Shown: positions 17,544 through 26,699, numbered from the stretch's first letter. The stretch: DNA of 55,573 bases from Sporosalibacterium faouarense (GCF_016765695.1 NZ_JAETGO010000007.1:1-55573); one strand, 5' to 3'. Program-made: numbers and translations. Notes: generated by a model from the sequence alone, not told the origin.

Positions 17544-18086
17544 ATGATTAGCAGAATAAGAACAAAACTTGATGTTATTGAAGCCATGTTATTCTTTTGG
17601 CAATCAACAAGCGAAGGAGAAAAGGTGGGAGAAGCTTATATTAATAATATAGCTGATTTTCCAGAGATGAATTTTTTATATGATGAAGAATTTCATAGTG
17701 AATCTGTAAGAAAAGTGTTAAGTGCAATATCAAATAGAGAAATTTTTAAAAGTGATAATAAAAAAGAAAGAAAGTTTTGGAACAATAATATGTGGATGAC
17801 AGAGGATCTTGAGTATACAAATATGATGATTACACCTCTTAAAACTTTAAATCTAGATTCAGTAAAAGAGCGTATAGCTAATAAGGCTAATGATTCAAAA
17901 TTTGAAGAACTAGAGGTAATATTCATTCCAGGACTTAACGATGAATACACAGTGAAAGACAATAAACTAATTATAAACTTCTTTAGAGTTAAGCCTGATT
18001 TGTATGAAGATGACAAAGTTACTATAGGAGATACTCTTTTAATAGATTATATTGAAGAAAAGTTATTAGAAGTTATAGGTAAATAG
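17544..18086 (+). CDS. Conserved protein of unknown function, possibly TDE2712 family
   Basis: Soluble protein of 180 residues. The stretches LDVIEAMLFFWQ, EKVGEAYINNIA, LYDEEFHSESVRKVLSAISN and RKFWNNNMWMTEDL read like a conserved family that I recall as TDE2712; this is unverified. No catalytic motif or membrane segment is evident. The C-terminal half (EELEVIFIPGLNDEY, KLIINFFRVKPDLY) looks like a small beta-rich domain. AAAGGAGTGAT precedes the ATG. It is a single-gene unit with its own terminator. Confidence 0.75.
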   Translation: MISRIRTKLDVIEAMLFFWQSTSEGEKVGEAYINNIADFPEMNFLYDEEFHSESVRKVLSAISNREIFKSDNKKERKFWNNNMWMTEDLEYTNMMITPLKTLNLDSVKERIANKANDSKFEELEVIFIPGLNDEYTVKDNKLIINFFRVKPDLYEDDKVTIGDTLLIDYIEEKLLEVIGK

Positions 18087-18094
18087 AAAAATAT

Positions 18095-18125
18095 AAAGAT
18101 GCTCATTCAATGGGCATCTTTGTGT
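18095..18125 (+). terminator. Intrinsic terminator
   Basis: AAAGATGCTCATT (18095-18107) pairs with AATGGGCATCTTT (18109-18121) with one wobble; the effective loop is ATTCAAT. Confidence 0.65.
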
Positions 18126-18248
18126 TTGAAGAACTTACATATCCATAAATCAGATATATTATTAAGAATTCATTCTTTAAAATAATAATATTACACTTTC
18201 TTATTCGTCTAAATTAATTTTTAAAATGGGAATATAATAATAGTATGA

Positions 18249-18278
18249 TTGAGTTGTTAAACAAATAGGGTATATAAT
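18249..18278 (+). promoter_or_regulatory. Candidate promoter of psuK-psuG
   Basis: TTGAGT (18249-18254), an 18-base spacer and consensus TATAAT (18273-18278) lie just before psuK. The -35 match is partial. Confidence 0.45.
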
Positions 18279-18312
18279 ATTATTAGTAATGAGTATAGGG
18301 TTGGTGAAAACA

Positions 18313-19245
18313 ATGATAAATTCAGGAAATAAGTATATAACTGTAATTGGTGGAGCAAATGTTGACATTACAGGATTTCCTAATGACAGATTTGTGTTAA
18401 AGGATTCAAATCCAGGAAAGGTTAAGGTTTCTTTAGGTGGAGTAGGTAGAAATATAAGTGAAAATTTAGTGAAATTAGGAATGAATACTAAGTTAATATC
18501 TGTAGTTGGTGATGATTTATATGGCAAAAAAATTTTAGATGAATGTAATGCTATTGGTATAGATATGAGCGATTCTTTAATTTTAAAGGATACTTCATCA
18601 TCAGTATATCTATCAATCTTAGATGAACAAAGGGATATGAATGTTGCAATTTCTCATATGGATATATTAGACAAGATAAATATTGATTATATTAAAAGTA
18701 AATCCTATATAATAAACAATTCAAAATTGGTAGTTGTTGATACAAACTTATCAAAGGAAGTAATAGAATATTTATTGACATCATTTGAGGATATTAATTT
18801 TTTTCTGGATCCAGTGTCTACTGAAAAGGCTAAAAAGGTTAAGGATTTAATAGGGAACTGCCACACAATAAAACCCAATAGGTTGGAGGCTGAGATATTG
18901 GCTAATATGAAGATAAATGATATTGACGATTTAAAGAAAGCCTCAGAAATTTTCTTAGAAAAAGGTGTAAGAAAGGTTTTCATTAGCCTTGGAAAGGATG
19001 GGGTTTTTTACAATGATGGAAAAGATGAAGGACTTCTATCCTTAGATAATATTGATGTAGTCAATGCAACAGGTGCAGGGGATGCTTTTATGGCATCAAT
19101 AGTTTATAGCTTTATAAAAGGTAGTGGTATTCAGGAAAGTGCAAAATATGGTATGGCGGCTGCCACCCTTGCATTGTCCCACGAGGAAACTATAAATCCA
19201 AATATGTCAGAAAAAAATCTAATTAAAAAAATGGAGGAGATATAA
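18313..19245 (+). CDS. psuK: PfkB-family sugar kinase, probable pseudouridine kinase
   Basis: Phosphorylates pseudouridine to its 5'-phosphate with ATP; 310 residues. The N-terminal PfkB stretch VIGGANVDITGFP, the SLGGVGRNISENLVKLG pattern and the C-terminal signature NATGAGDAFMAS with catalytic Asp are visible. ATG 18313 is preferred over the in-frame ATG 18289 because GGGTTGGTGA lies just upstream of it. psuG follows after two bases, and that pairing identifies the substrate; on sequence alone it could be another ribokinase-like enzyme. Confidence 0.87.
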   Translation: MINSGNKYITVIGGANVDITGFPNDRFVLKDSNPGKVKVSLGGVGRNISENLVKLGMNTKLISVVGDDLYGKKILDECNAIGIDMSDSLILKDTSSSVYLSILDEQRDMNVAISHMDILDKINIDYIKSKSYIINNSKLVVVDTNLSKEVIEYLLTSFEDINFFLDPVSTEKAKKVKDLIGNCHTIKPNRLEAEILANMKINDIDDLKKASEIFLEKGVRKVFISLGKDGVFYNDGKDEGLLSLDNIDVVNATGAGDAFMASIVYSFIKGSGIQESAKYGMAAATLALSHEETINPNMSEKNLIKKMEEI

Positions 19246-19247
19246 TC

Positions 19248-20165
19248 ATGTTAAATCAATACTTAGACATTCATCCGGAGGTTCAAAAGGCATTAGAAAG
19301 TGGAAAACCAGTTGTAGCTCTGGAATCTACTATAATATCCCATGGAATGCCTTATCCAAATAATATAGAGACAGCAAAGAAGGTTGAAGAAATAGTAAGA
19401 GAAAATGGAGCTATACCAGCAACTATAGGAATTATAAAAGGAAAGTTGAAGGTAGGTCTTACAGAAGAAGAGTTGAATTTTATGGGAAAAAGCAAAGACA
19501 TATTAAAGGCTAGTAGAAGAGACTTACCTTTTATAGTAGCTAAAGGTTTAAATGGTGCAACTACAGTTGCTTCAACTATGATAATTTCTGCTTTAGCAAA
19601 TATTAAAGTTTTTGTGACTGGTGGAATAGGAGGAGTTCATAGAGGGGCTCAAGATACATTTGATATTTCAGCTGACCTTCAAGAATTAGCTCACACAAAT
19701 GTAGCAGTAGTTTGTGCAGGTGCAAAATCAATTTTGGATATAGGATTGACTTTAGAGTATTTAGAAACCCATGGTGTACCAGTGATAAGCTATGGCTCTG
19801 AAGAATTCCCTGCATTCTATACAAGAAAAAGTGGTTTCAAAGCAGATTATAGAATTGATAGCGAGATAGAGTTAGCAAAGGCTATTAATGCAAAATGGGA
19901 TTTAGGATTAAATGGTGGAGTGGTCATTGGTAATCCTATTCCTGAAGAATATCAGATGGATTATGATATAATCAATAATTCTATAGAGGAAGCTTTAGAA
20001 GAATCAAAAAAACTAGGAATAAGCGGAAAAGAAACTACTCCATTCTTATTATCTAAGATAAAAGAGATAACTAAAGGGAAAAGTTTAGAATCTAATATAA
20101 AGCTTGTTTACAACAATGCTGTTTTAGGTGCAAAACTGGCTGTAGAATTGACAAAGATTAAATAG
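19248..20165 (+). CDS. psuG: Pseudouridine-5'-phosphate glycosidase
   Basis: Splits pseudouridine 5'-phosphate into uracil and ribose 5-phosphate, completing salvage after PsuK; 305 residues, the normal length. Family motifs include VALESTIISHGMPYP near residue 24, NGATTVASTM near 103, VFVTGGIGGVHRGA near 122 and VCAGAKSILDIG near 150. Its site GGAGGAGAT lies in the end of psuK, so the two are translationally coupled. Confidence 0.95.
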   Translation: MLNQYLDIHPEVQKALESGKPVVALESTIISHGMPYPNNIETAKKVEEIVRENGAIPATIGIIKGKLKVGLTEEELNFMGKSKDILKASRRDLPFIVAKGLNGATTVASTMIISALANIKVFVTGGIGGVHRGAQDTFDISADLQELAHTNVAVVCAGAKSILDIGLTLEYLETHGVPVISYGSEEFPAFYTRKSGFKADYRIDSEIELAKAINAKWDLGLNGGVVIGNPIPEEYQMDYDIINNSIEEALEESKKLGISGKETTPFLLSKIKEITKGKSLESNIKLVYNNAVLGAKLAVELTKIK

Positions 20166-20226
20166 TAAATATGAGTATTGATGAAATATATCTAAAATAG
20201 ATTAATTAAATTCAAAGGTATCGAAC

Positions 20227-20268
20227 ATAAAAACCTCCTTTATCTAAATTGATGAAGGAGGTTTTTAT
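20227..20268. terminator. Terminator after psuG
   Basis: ATAAAAACCTCCTT (20227-20240) pairs perfectly with 20255-20268, ending in TTTTTAT. It is also A-rich upstream, so it may work in both directions. Confidence 0.85.
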
Positions 20269-20325
20269 AAGGATGTTTGATATTTAGGAATATGTTACTA
20301 AAGAAAAGGCATCTATCTAAGTGTA

Positions 20326-20709
20326 CTAGAGACCTTGAGTTTTCAACCATTTATATGCTTTTATTAAATTAGTAAAAGCAGTAGGAACTGAAGGGTTATT
20401 TAAATTATTTATTTGACTCTTTACTAGATTATTATTTATGATAATTATTCCGGGCAACATTCCATTTTCTTCTGCCCATTTATTATGATCATTCATGAGA
20501 GTGGAAACATTTGATGCTTTAAAATTTCTTATATCGGATATTTTCTTCCAAGGAGAAGTGCCTATTACAGGAAGTACTTTGTTTTTGTAGTCGCTATGAA
20601 ATCTTGTATAAGCGTCTTTAGTGAATAATCCTTCAAATGTCTCTATGACTATTCGCTTACATTCATTGATTTCAATTGTATAAATTTCTTCAGAATCCTT
20701 TATTATCAT
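20326..20709 (-). CDS. STAS/SEC14-like small protein under c-di-GMP riboswitch
   Basis: Protein of 127 residues, not firmly recognised. The order of beta strands and helices (YTIEINECKRIVIETFEG, FHSDYKNKVLPVIG, PWKKISDIRNFKAS, NGMLPGIIIIN, FTNLIKAYKWLK) resembles small SpoIIAA-like/STAS-SEC14 proteins; this is a resemblance only. No transmembrane segment is visible. TGGAGGAAT precedes the ATG. A c-di-GMP-I riboswitch followed by a terminator lies upstream, so its expression should depend on c-di-GMP. Confidence 0.75.
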   Translation of the reverse strand: MIIKDSEEIYTIEINECKRIVIETFEGLFTKDAYTRFHSDYKNKVLPVIGTSPWKKISDIRNFKASNVSTLMNDHNKWAEENGMLPGIIIINNNLVKSQINNLNNPSVPTAFTNLIKAYKWLKTQGL

Positions 20710-20733
20710 GTAAATTCCTCCATTTATTGATAG

Positions 20734-20767
20734 TAAAAAAGCACCTGAGCTAAAAAGCTACAGGTGC
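20734..20767 (-). terminator. Riboswitch expression-platform terminator
   Basis: Read on the minus strand, GCACCTG and AGCT pair with AGCT and CAGGTGC around a TTTT-type loop with one bulged base, followed by six Ts. It stands between the c-di-GMP aptamer and the ribosome-binding site of the gene at 20709, the expected place for ligand-controlled termination. Confidence 0.85.
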
Positions 20768-20799
20768 CTAATAAATTACACATTTTAAGAAATCACAAA

Positions 20800-20900
20800 A
20801 AACGTATGGTCATTGGCAACCTGGCAATCATAGGAAATACTCATTCCCTTAGACCCATAGCTTTGCGTCCTCATTTTTCAATAAGTTTGCCTTTATCAAA
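20800..20900 (-). promoter_or_regulatory. Cyclic di-GMP-I (GEMM-I) riboswitch
   Basis: On the minus strand the order is GGCAAAC (20891-20885), a GAAA-containing loop region, GGACGCAAAGC (complement of 20860-20870), a variable hairpin, then GCCAGGTTGCC (20825-20815). These are the conserved elements of the c-di-GMP-I aptamer: the ACGCAAAGC core and the GGTTGCC strand that closes on GGCAAAC. An intrinsic terminator follows about 40 nt later, before the gene at 20709. Whether ligand turns expression on or off cannot be told by eye. Confidence 0.92.
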
Positions 20901-21102
20901 TATTGTATATAAAGTTATCTGCGTAAATAGATTAACATATCGTTAAAAAATATTCAACCTTTTTATTCATATTTCACCAATATTTCACAAAAAATTCATA
21001 TTATATCCTAAAGTAGAAAAAAGTTTTGAAAAATTATATTGTCACTTTAGAAACTTATTACTAAAAAGTAGTAATTGAAATGGCTTATTTATTAAAAGTA
21101 GC

Positions 21103-21142
21103 TTGTTAATTTGTACCAAGTAATATATAATATTCGGGTACA
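21103..21142 (+). promoter_or_regulatory. Helicase promoter overlapped by a TGTACC/GGTACA dyad
   Basis: TTGTTA (21103-21108), a 17-base spacer and consensus TATAAT (21126-21131). TGTACC (21112-21117) and GGTACA (21137-21142) form an inverted repeat embracing the -10 element. It could be an operator or the base of a leader hairpin. Confidence 0.55.
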
Positions 21143-21157
21143 CATAATCATTTTAGT

Positions 21158-21205
21158 AAAAGCCGTCAATGAAAGAGTGTTCATTTTCAGCTTTTATTTT
21201 TTTTT
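21158..21205 (+). terminator. Leader terminator upstream of the helicase gene
   Basis: AAAAGC (21158-21163) pairs with GCTTTT (21190-21195), and AATGAA (21168-21173) with TTCATT (21180-21185), with a 4x4 internal loop. A T-rich run continues to 21205. It lies about 20 bases after the expected transcription start and 73 bases before the ATG, which suggests attenuation or a short regulatory RNA. Confidence 0.6.
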
Positions 21206-21278
21206 GATAAGGCGACAATAAAAGTAGACATAAAAGTTTATAATATAATTATTAGAATAATGAAGGAGAGATTTATTA

Positions 21279-22862
21279 ATGAATGCTGTAAAATTTAGCG
21301 ATTTAAATATCTCGAAAGAGTTAGAAAAAGCAATCGCAGATATGGGGTTTGAAGAGACAACACCAATACAAACAAAGGCTATACCCCATATACTAGAAGG
21401 AAAAGATGTAATAGGGCAAGCACAAACAGGTACAGGAAAAACAGCTGCATTTGGAATTCCAGTTTTAGAAAGTATAAATCCGCAAGATAAGGGAGTTCAA
21501 GTATTAATTCTATGCCCAACAAGAGAATTAGCCATTCAAGTTTCAGAGGAGATAGCAAACTTATCTAAATATAAAAGAGGAGTAAAGGCTTTACCTGTAT
21601 ATGGTGGTCAACCTATTCAAAGACAGATAAAAGCACTAAAAAAAGGTGTTCAAATAGTAATAGGTACACCTGGTCGTGTAATGGATCATATGAGGAGAAG
21701 AACGTTAAAGCTTGGTGGTCTAAAGATGATCGTATTAGATGAGGCAGATGAAATGCTTAATATGGGCTTTAGAGAAGATATTGAATCAATATTGAAAGAT
21801 ACACCGTCTGAAAGACAAACAGTTTTATTTTCTGCTACAATGCCTAAGGCAATTATGGAGATAGCTAAAGAATATCAAAGTAATGCTAAGATTTTAAAAG
21901 TTGTTCATAAAAAGCTTACTGTGCCTAGTATTGAACAATACTATTTCGAAATGAAACAAGGCAATAAAGCTGAAATATTGACTAGGTTAATTGATATGAA
22001 TAATCCAAAGTTGACTTTGGTGTTCTGTAATACAAAGAAAAAAGTAGATCAACTAACGAGTCAGTTACAAGGTAGAGGGTATTTTGCAGATGCTCTTCAT
22101 GGAGATATGAAACAAAGGCAAAGAGATAGAGTTATGGCTAGCTTTAGAAATGGTAATGTTGATGTATTAGTAGCTACAGATGTGGCAGCTAGAGGTATAG
22201 ATGTAGATGATGTAGATTTAGTTATTAACTATGACGTTCCTCAAGATGAGGAGTACTATGTACATAGAATAGGTAGGACAGGAAGGGCTGGAAGGACTGG
22301 TAAAGCCTTTACTTTCGTTGTAGGTAAAGAAATCTATAAATTAAAGGATATACAAAAATATACTAAAACTAAGATAGTTAGAGAAAAAGCACCTTCTGTT
22401 CATGAGGTAGAAGAAGCAAAAACAGGTATGTTAATTAATGAAATAAAAGATATTATTAAGGATGTAAATCTTACAAAAGAGATTCATTTCATTGAAAAAC
22501 TATTAGAACAAGATTTTACATCAATAGACGTTGCAGCTGCTTTACTAAAGATGGTAAAAGGTAAGAATGAACAACAAGAAAATGAAGTCGAGTCAGACTT
22601 TGGTAATACTGGTGCTGAGCCAGGAATGGTTAGACTATTTATTAATATTGGTAAGAAACATAATATTAGACCTGGGGATATACTAGGTGCTATAGCTGGT
22701 GAAACAGGATTGCCTGGAGAGCTTGTTGGATCTATTGATATCTTCAAGAAATATACTTTTGTTGAAGTGCCAAAGGAGCATGCTGGTAAGGTATTAAGAA
22801 TAATGAAGGATAATAATATAAAGGGTAAATCTATAAATATAGAGCCTGCTAATAAGAAGTAA
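21279..22862 (+). CDS. deaD: DEAD-box RNA helicase with DbpA-type RNA-binding domain
   Basis: Helicase of 527 residues likely acting in ribosome assembly and mRNA turnover. Core motifs [17 protein letters not shown] near residue 50, PTREL, TPGR, DEAD near 155, SAT, ARGID and HRIGRTGR are all intact. After a linker and a helical segment (residues 375-430), the C-terminal 80 residues (MVRLFINIGKKHNIRPGDIL and FVEVPKEHAGKVL) form the DbpA/CsdA RNA-binding fold. AAGGAGAG precedes the ATG. It is the larger of two DEAD-box genes in the window and corresponds to CshA/DeaD. The leader carries a terminator-like hairpin. Confidence 0.95.
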   Translation: MNAVKFSDLNISKELEKAIADMGFEETTPIQTKAIPHILEGKDVIGQAQTGTGKTAAFGIPVLESINPQDKGVQVLILCPTRELAIQVSEEIANLSKYKRGVKALPVYGGQPIQRQIKALKKGVQIVIGTPGRVMDHMRRRTLKLGGLKMIVLDEADEMLNMGFREDIESILKDTPSERQTVLFSATMPKAIMEIAKEYQSNAKILKVVHKKLTVPSIEQYYFEMKQGNKAEILTRLIDMNNPKLTLVFCNTKKKVDQLTSQLQGRGYFADALHGDMKQRQRDRVMASFRNGNVDVLVATDVAARGIDVDDVDLVINYDVPQDEEYYVHRIGRTGRAGRTGKAFTFVVGKEIYKLKDIQKYTKTKIVREKAPSVHEVEEAKTGMLINEIKDIIKDVNLTKEIHFIEKLLEQDFTSIDVAAALLKMVKGKNEQQENEVESDFGNTGAEPGMVRLFINIGKKHNIRPGDILGAIAGETGLPGELVGSIDIFKKYTFVEVPKEHAGKVLRIMKDNNIKGKSINIEPANKK

Positions 22863-22890
22863 ACTAAACAACTTTAGATAACATAAAAGG

Positions 22891-22927
22891 AATGATATAT
22901 CTTATATAAGATGTATCATTTTTTTAT
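22891..22927 (+). terminator. Terminator after deaD
   Basis: AATGATATATCTTA (22891-22904) pairs with TAAGATGTATCATT (22907-22920), followed by a T-run. Confidence 0.85.
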
Positions 22928-23133
22928 TAAATAATTATGACAATTATTAGTTTTTATAGCTTTGAAACAATGGAACGATTATACTTAAATAAAACTTTAA
23001 AGTGAAGGATTTAGATTGTCTTTAGAATCAATTTGTTATAAAATTAAGACGTTAAGGAAATTTCATATTAAATAGTTAAAATATAATCATAATGTTTCAA
23101 AGGGTAAAATATATAGAAAGAAGGGAGAAATGT

Positions 23134-24792
23134 ATGAAGAAATTTATAGCTTCTAAAAAATCAAAGATAATAATTGCTGTGGTATTGATACTGGTGGCAG
23201 GACTGGTAGCACGTTCAGTTTATAAGGGGAAAGCTGATAATACCATGGGACAAAACATTCAAGAGCAGGTCACTTCTAGTGTCCAAAGAGGAAATATACG
23301 AGTAAAAATAACGGGTATAGGAACCGCTGAACCTGCTTCAATGTATGAAATTAATCCTTTGGTTAAGGGTAATATCTTAGAGTCACCTTATAAAGCTGGG
23401 GCAAAGGTAAAAAAAGGTGATTTGTTATACAGAATTGATGATAGTGATTTACTTAATGAGATTGAAAAAACAAAAAATAGTATAGAGCAGTTAAAGCTAA
23501 ATAATGAAGATACCTTTGAATCACTTGAAAATTTAGTTATTAAAGCACCAATATCAGGAAGAATTGAAAATTTAGAGATTAATGAAGACGAAGATATTAG
23601 TGGAGGTAAGCAAATAGCCGACATAATTAATTATAAAAGGATAAAGGCTACTATACCTTTTAACGAAGAACAAATAAAGCAAATAAAGGTTGGACAAAAT
23701 GCTCAAATTCTAATATCTCAATATATGACTTACTTAGATGGATCAATATCATATGTTAGTAATATTGGTAGAACTACTGAAAAGGGTATTTCAATTTATG
23801 ATGTAGAAGTTATTTTTGATAATCCAGGTGCTATTAAAGAAGGTATGAAAGTTAGTGGAATTATTAAAGGGGAAAATGGAGATATAGAGTCACCTTATGA
23901 AGGAGAGACACAATACATAGAAAAAGAATCAATAATAGCTGAAACAGGAGGAACAGTAGAAAAAATTTACGTTAAAAACAATGATTGGGTTGAAAAGGGA
24001 GATAAACTTCTAGAATTGGAAAATAGAAATGTAGAGAATTCAATGAATAATTATAACATTGACTATAAGGATCTTCATCTTACTTTAGACTCTCAGAAAA
24101 AAGAACTGGAAAATTATAATATTATTTCTCCGATAGATGGAATCATTGTAGAAAAGAACTTTAAAGAGGGAGATACTGTTAATACATCTAGCTCCAGTAA
24201 AGCTTTAATGACTGTAGCAGATATGAGTAAAATGGTATTTACAATTGAAGTAGATGAGTTGGATATTGACAAAGTAGAAATAGGTCAGCAAGTTGATGTA
24301 AGGCCTGATGCTTTTGCGGAAAATAGTTTTGTAGGAGAAGTTACTAATATTGCAGTAATAGGAAGTTCTCAAAATGGAGTTACAACTTACCCAGTGGAAA
24401 TTACAATAAATGAACCTGGCAATCTTAGGCCAGGAATGAACGTTACTGCTGAAATATTAGTTGCAGAGAAAAACGATATTTTAATTATACCAATGGCAGC
24501 AGTTAGTAAAATGGGAGGAAAGCATATTGTTTATCTTGCCGATTCAAAAGAAGCAGAAAAGAATAGTGGGGACAAACAGGAAGTAGAAAATGAAGGAATG
24601 AATGCTGGAATTCCACAACCTGAAGGAACGCCTGTTGAAGTTGAGCTAGGGATAAATGATGCTAATTTTGTTGAAGTTATTAGTGGTCTTAGTGAAGGAG
24701 ATATGATATATGTACCAAATACAACTATGAATATGGGAGGAGGCAACCAATTTCCTCGAAGAAGAGGTAGTGTTATGATAGGAGGTTGGTAA
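23134..24792 (+). CDS. HlyD/MacA-type efflux adaptor with two adaptor modules
   Basis: Membrane-anchored adaptor of 552 residues. A single N-terminal membrane segment (IIIAVVLILVAGLVARSVY) is followed by two successive lipoyl/beta-barrel modules. Module 1 (about residues 45-240) has NPLVKGNILESPYKAGAKVK and LVIKAPISGRIENLEIN. Module 2 (about 265-470) has ETGGTVEKIYVKNNDWVEKG, NIISPIDGIIVEKNF and GQQVDVRPDAF. A C-terminal membrane-proximal domain and a Gly/Arg-rich tail end the protein. ATG 23134 follows AAGGGAG; ATG 23092 lacks a site. It heads the operon with an MacB-type ATPase and permease. Duplicated modules are unusual for this family, which usually has one. Confidence 0.85.
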   Translation: MKKFIASKKSKIIIAVVLILVAGLVARSVYKGKADNTMGQNIQEQVTSSVQRGNIRVKITGIGTAEPASMYEINPLVKGNILESPYKAGAKVKKGDLLYRIDDSDLLNEIEKTKNSIEQLKLNNEDTFESLENLVIKAPISGRIENLEINEDEDISGGKQIADIINYKRIKATIPFNEEQIKQIKVGQNAQILISQYMTYLDGSISYVSNIGRTTEKGISIYDVEVIFDNPGAIKEGMKVSGIIKGENGDIESPYEGETQYIEKESIIAETGGTVEKIYVKNNDWVEKGDKLLELENRNVENSMNNYNIDYKDLHLTLDSQKKELENYNIISPIDGIIVEKNFKEGDTVNTSSSSKALMTVADMSKMVFTIEVDELDIDKVEIGQQVDVRPDAFAENSFVGEVTNIAVIGSSQNGVTTYPVEITINEPGNLRPGMNVTAEILVAEKNDILIIPMAAVSKMGGKHIVYLADSKEAEKNSGDKQEVENEGMNAGIPQPEGTPVEVELGINDANFVEVISGLSEGDMIYVPNTTMNMGGGNQFPRRRGSVMIGGW

Positions 24793-24845
24793 GTCTGAGC
24801 GAATTAAGACGATTAGTAATGGACAAGTAGAACTGGGGTGAAAAT

Positions 24846-25523
24846 ATGATTAAGATTGAAGATATGAAGAAAATATATAAAATGGGATCAAATGAAGTTC
24901 ATGCCCTCGATGGGATTTCTTTACATGTAAAAGAAGAGGAGTTTGTGTCTATAGTCGGACCATCAGGATCAGGAAAATCAACTTTGATGAATATGATAGG
25001 TTGTCTGGATAAACCTACATCAGGCAAGTATTCAATAGATGGTAAAGAAGTAAGTAAAATGAAAGACAATGAACTTGCTGATATACGTAACAATAAAATA
25101 GGATTTGTATTTCAAAGTTTTAATTTATTACCGAAACTAACTGCAGTTGAAAATGTTGAGCTACCATTAGTCTATATGGGAGTTGGTAGGAGTGAAAGGT
25201 ATAAAATGGCTGTAGATGCATTGAAGCAAGTAGGTTTAAGCAATAGATTAGATCATAAACCTAATGAATTGTCAGGAGGCCAACAGCAGAGAGTAGCCAT
25301 AGCCAGAGCCCTTTCCAGTAAACCTCCTTTGATACTGGCTGATGAGCCAACAGGAGCCCTTGATACTAAATCAGGGGATGAGATTATGAATATGATAAAA
25401 GAACTACACAGTTCGGGAAAAACAATTGTATTGATAACCCACGAGTTATATATAGCAGAACAGTCAAAAAGGATAATTACTTTGAGAGATGGGAAAATCC
25501 TAGAAGATCGTGGGGTGGTATAG
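24846..25523 (+). CDS. MacB/LolD-type ABC transporter ATPase
   Basis: ATPase of 225 residues powering the permease encoded next. Walker A GPSGSGKST near residue 38, Q-loop VFQSFNLLPKL, signature LSGGQQQRVAIARAL near 140, Walker B LILADEPTGALD near 160 and the H-loop ITHE are intact. GGGGTG precedes the ATG. The length and sequence match the stand-alone ATPases of mechanotransmission ABC systems. The permease begins directly at its stop codon. Confidence 0.93.
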   Translation: MIKIEDMKKIYKMGSNEVHALDGISLHVKEEEFVSIVGPSGSGKSTLMNMIGCLDKPTSGKYSIDGKEVSKMKDNELADIRNNKIGFVFQSFNLLPKLTAVENVELPLVYMGVGRSERYKMAVDALKQVGLSNRLDHKPNELSGGQQQRVAIARALSSKPPLILADEPTGALDTKSGDEIMNMIKELHSSGKTIVLITHELYIAEQSKRIITLRDGKILEDRGVV

Positions 25524-26699
25524 GTGAAATGGCTAGAATCAGTTTTTATGGCATTAAAGAGCATCGGTTCAAATAAGGTTAGGTCAGCCCTTACTATGCT
25601 AGGTATTATAATAGGAGTGAGTTCTGTTATAACAATGGTAAGTTTAGTCCAAGGTTCCACCCGTGAAGTAACAGATCAATTTAAAAGTATGGGTACAAAT
25701 AATATTACTGTATCAATTATGACATGGGGGAGCACGAGATCTGTAGATCCTGAAGATATGGTGGAGCTTGCAGATGATAATATTGATATAATAGAAGGAT
25801 TAGCACCTCTAGTAAACAGTGGAGGAACGGTAAAAGTAGGTAGAGATAATATTTCTACAAGAGTGCAAGGAACAAATAAAGCATATGGGGTAATAAATAA
25901 CCATAATGTGACTCAAGGTAGATTTATTAATGTTTTAGATACTGAAAGACGATTAAAGGTGGCTTTAATTGGCTCCTATGTTGCTAATGAACTATTTAAT
26001 GGAAAAAATCCTTTAGGAGAAACGATAAAAATAGACGGGCAACCCTTTACAGTAGTTGGATTACTTAAGGAAAAAGCTGGTGGAGCACAACATTCCGATG
26101 ATGATGTAATAATAATACCCTATACTACTGCACTAAGACTTACTAGAGCTGAATCAGTAGACACCTACTTTGTTCAAGCAAAGAATGCTGAAACAGTAGA
26201 TGTTGCTATTGAAAAGTTAGAAAGTTTTTTACTTGAAACATTAAAAGACCCTAATTTCTTTTCAGTATATAATCAAGCAGAATTTCTTGAGAATTTAAAA
26301 GAAGTTCAGGGAACCTTAACCCTTATGCTTGGTGGAATTGCAGGAATATCCCTTTTAGTAGGTGGAATAGGTATTATGAATATAATGCTAGTTTCAGTAA
26401 CAGAACGCACGAAGGAAATTGGTATAAGAAAGGCTCTTGGAGCAAAGAGAAGAAATATATTACAACAATTTTTGATAGAATCTGTTGTGGTCAGCTCCAT
26501 TGGAGGCATACTGGGTATATTAAGTGGTATAGGAATCGCAAAACTTATAGGTAATTTTATGAAGATAAATGCTAGCCCTTCATTATTTATTATAATGTTA
26601 TCATTTAGTTTTTCAGCTGTAATTGGAGTGTTTTTCGGATTGTACCCAGCTAATAAAGCTTCAAAGCTTAACCCTATACAAGCACTAAGAGTAGAATAA
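25524..26699 (+). CDS. MacB/FtsX-type ABC permease
   Basis: Permease of 391 residues with four membrane segments: one at the N-terminus (SALTMLGIIIGVSSVITMVS) and three at the C-terminus (about residues 270-385). A large extracellular MacB_PCD domain lies between them. Conserved ERTKEIGIRKALGAKRRNI (about 293) is the coupling-helix region seen in FtsX-fold permeases. The start is GTG immediately after the ATPase stop, with GGGGTGG as its site, so translation is coupled. In Gram-positives such systems export peptides or antibiotics or signal envelope stress; the substrate is unknown. Confidence 0.93.
   Translation: MKWLESVFMALKSIGSNKVRSALTMLGIIIGVSSVITMVSLVQGSTREVTDQFKSMGTNNITVSIMTWGSTRSVDPEDMVELADDNIDIIEGLAPLVNSGGTVKVGRDNISTRVQGTNKAYGVINNHNVTQGRFINVLDTERRLKVALIGSYVANELFNGKNPLGETIKIDGQPFTVVGLLKEKAGGAQHSDDDVIIIPYTTALRLTRAESVDTYFVQAKNAETVDVAIEKLESFLLETLKDPNFFSVYNQAEFLENLKEVQGTLTLMLGGIAGISLLVGGIGIMNIMLVSVTERTKEIGIRKALGAKRRNILQQFLIESVVVSSIGGILGILSGIGIAKLIGNFMKINASPSLFIIMLSFSFSAVIGVFFGLYPANKASKLNPIQALRVE

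Larger units (their letters stand above)
20901..21278. other. Divergent non-coding interval between the riboswitch and deaD
   Basis: It holds the AT-rich promoter zone of the minus-strand riboswitch transcript and, near its right end, the promoter, inverted repeat and leader terminator of the helicase gene. No gene is supported in it. Confidence 0.6.
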
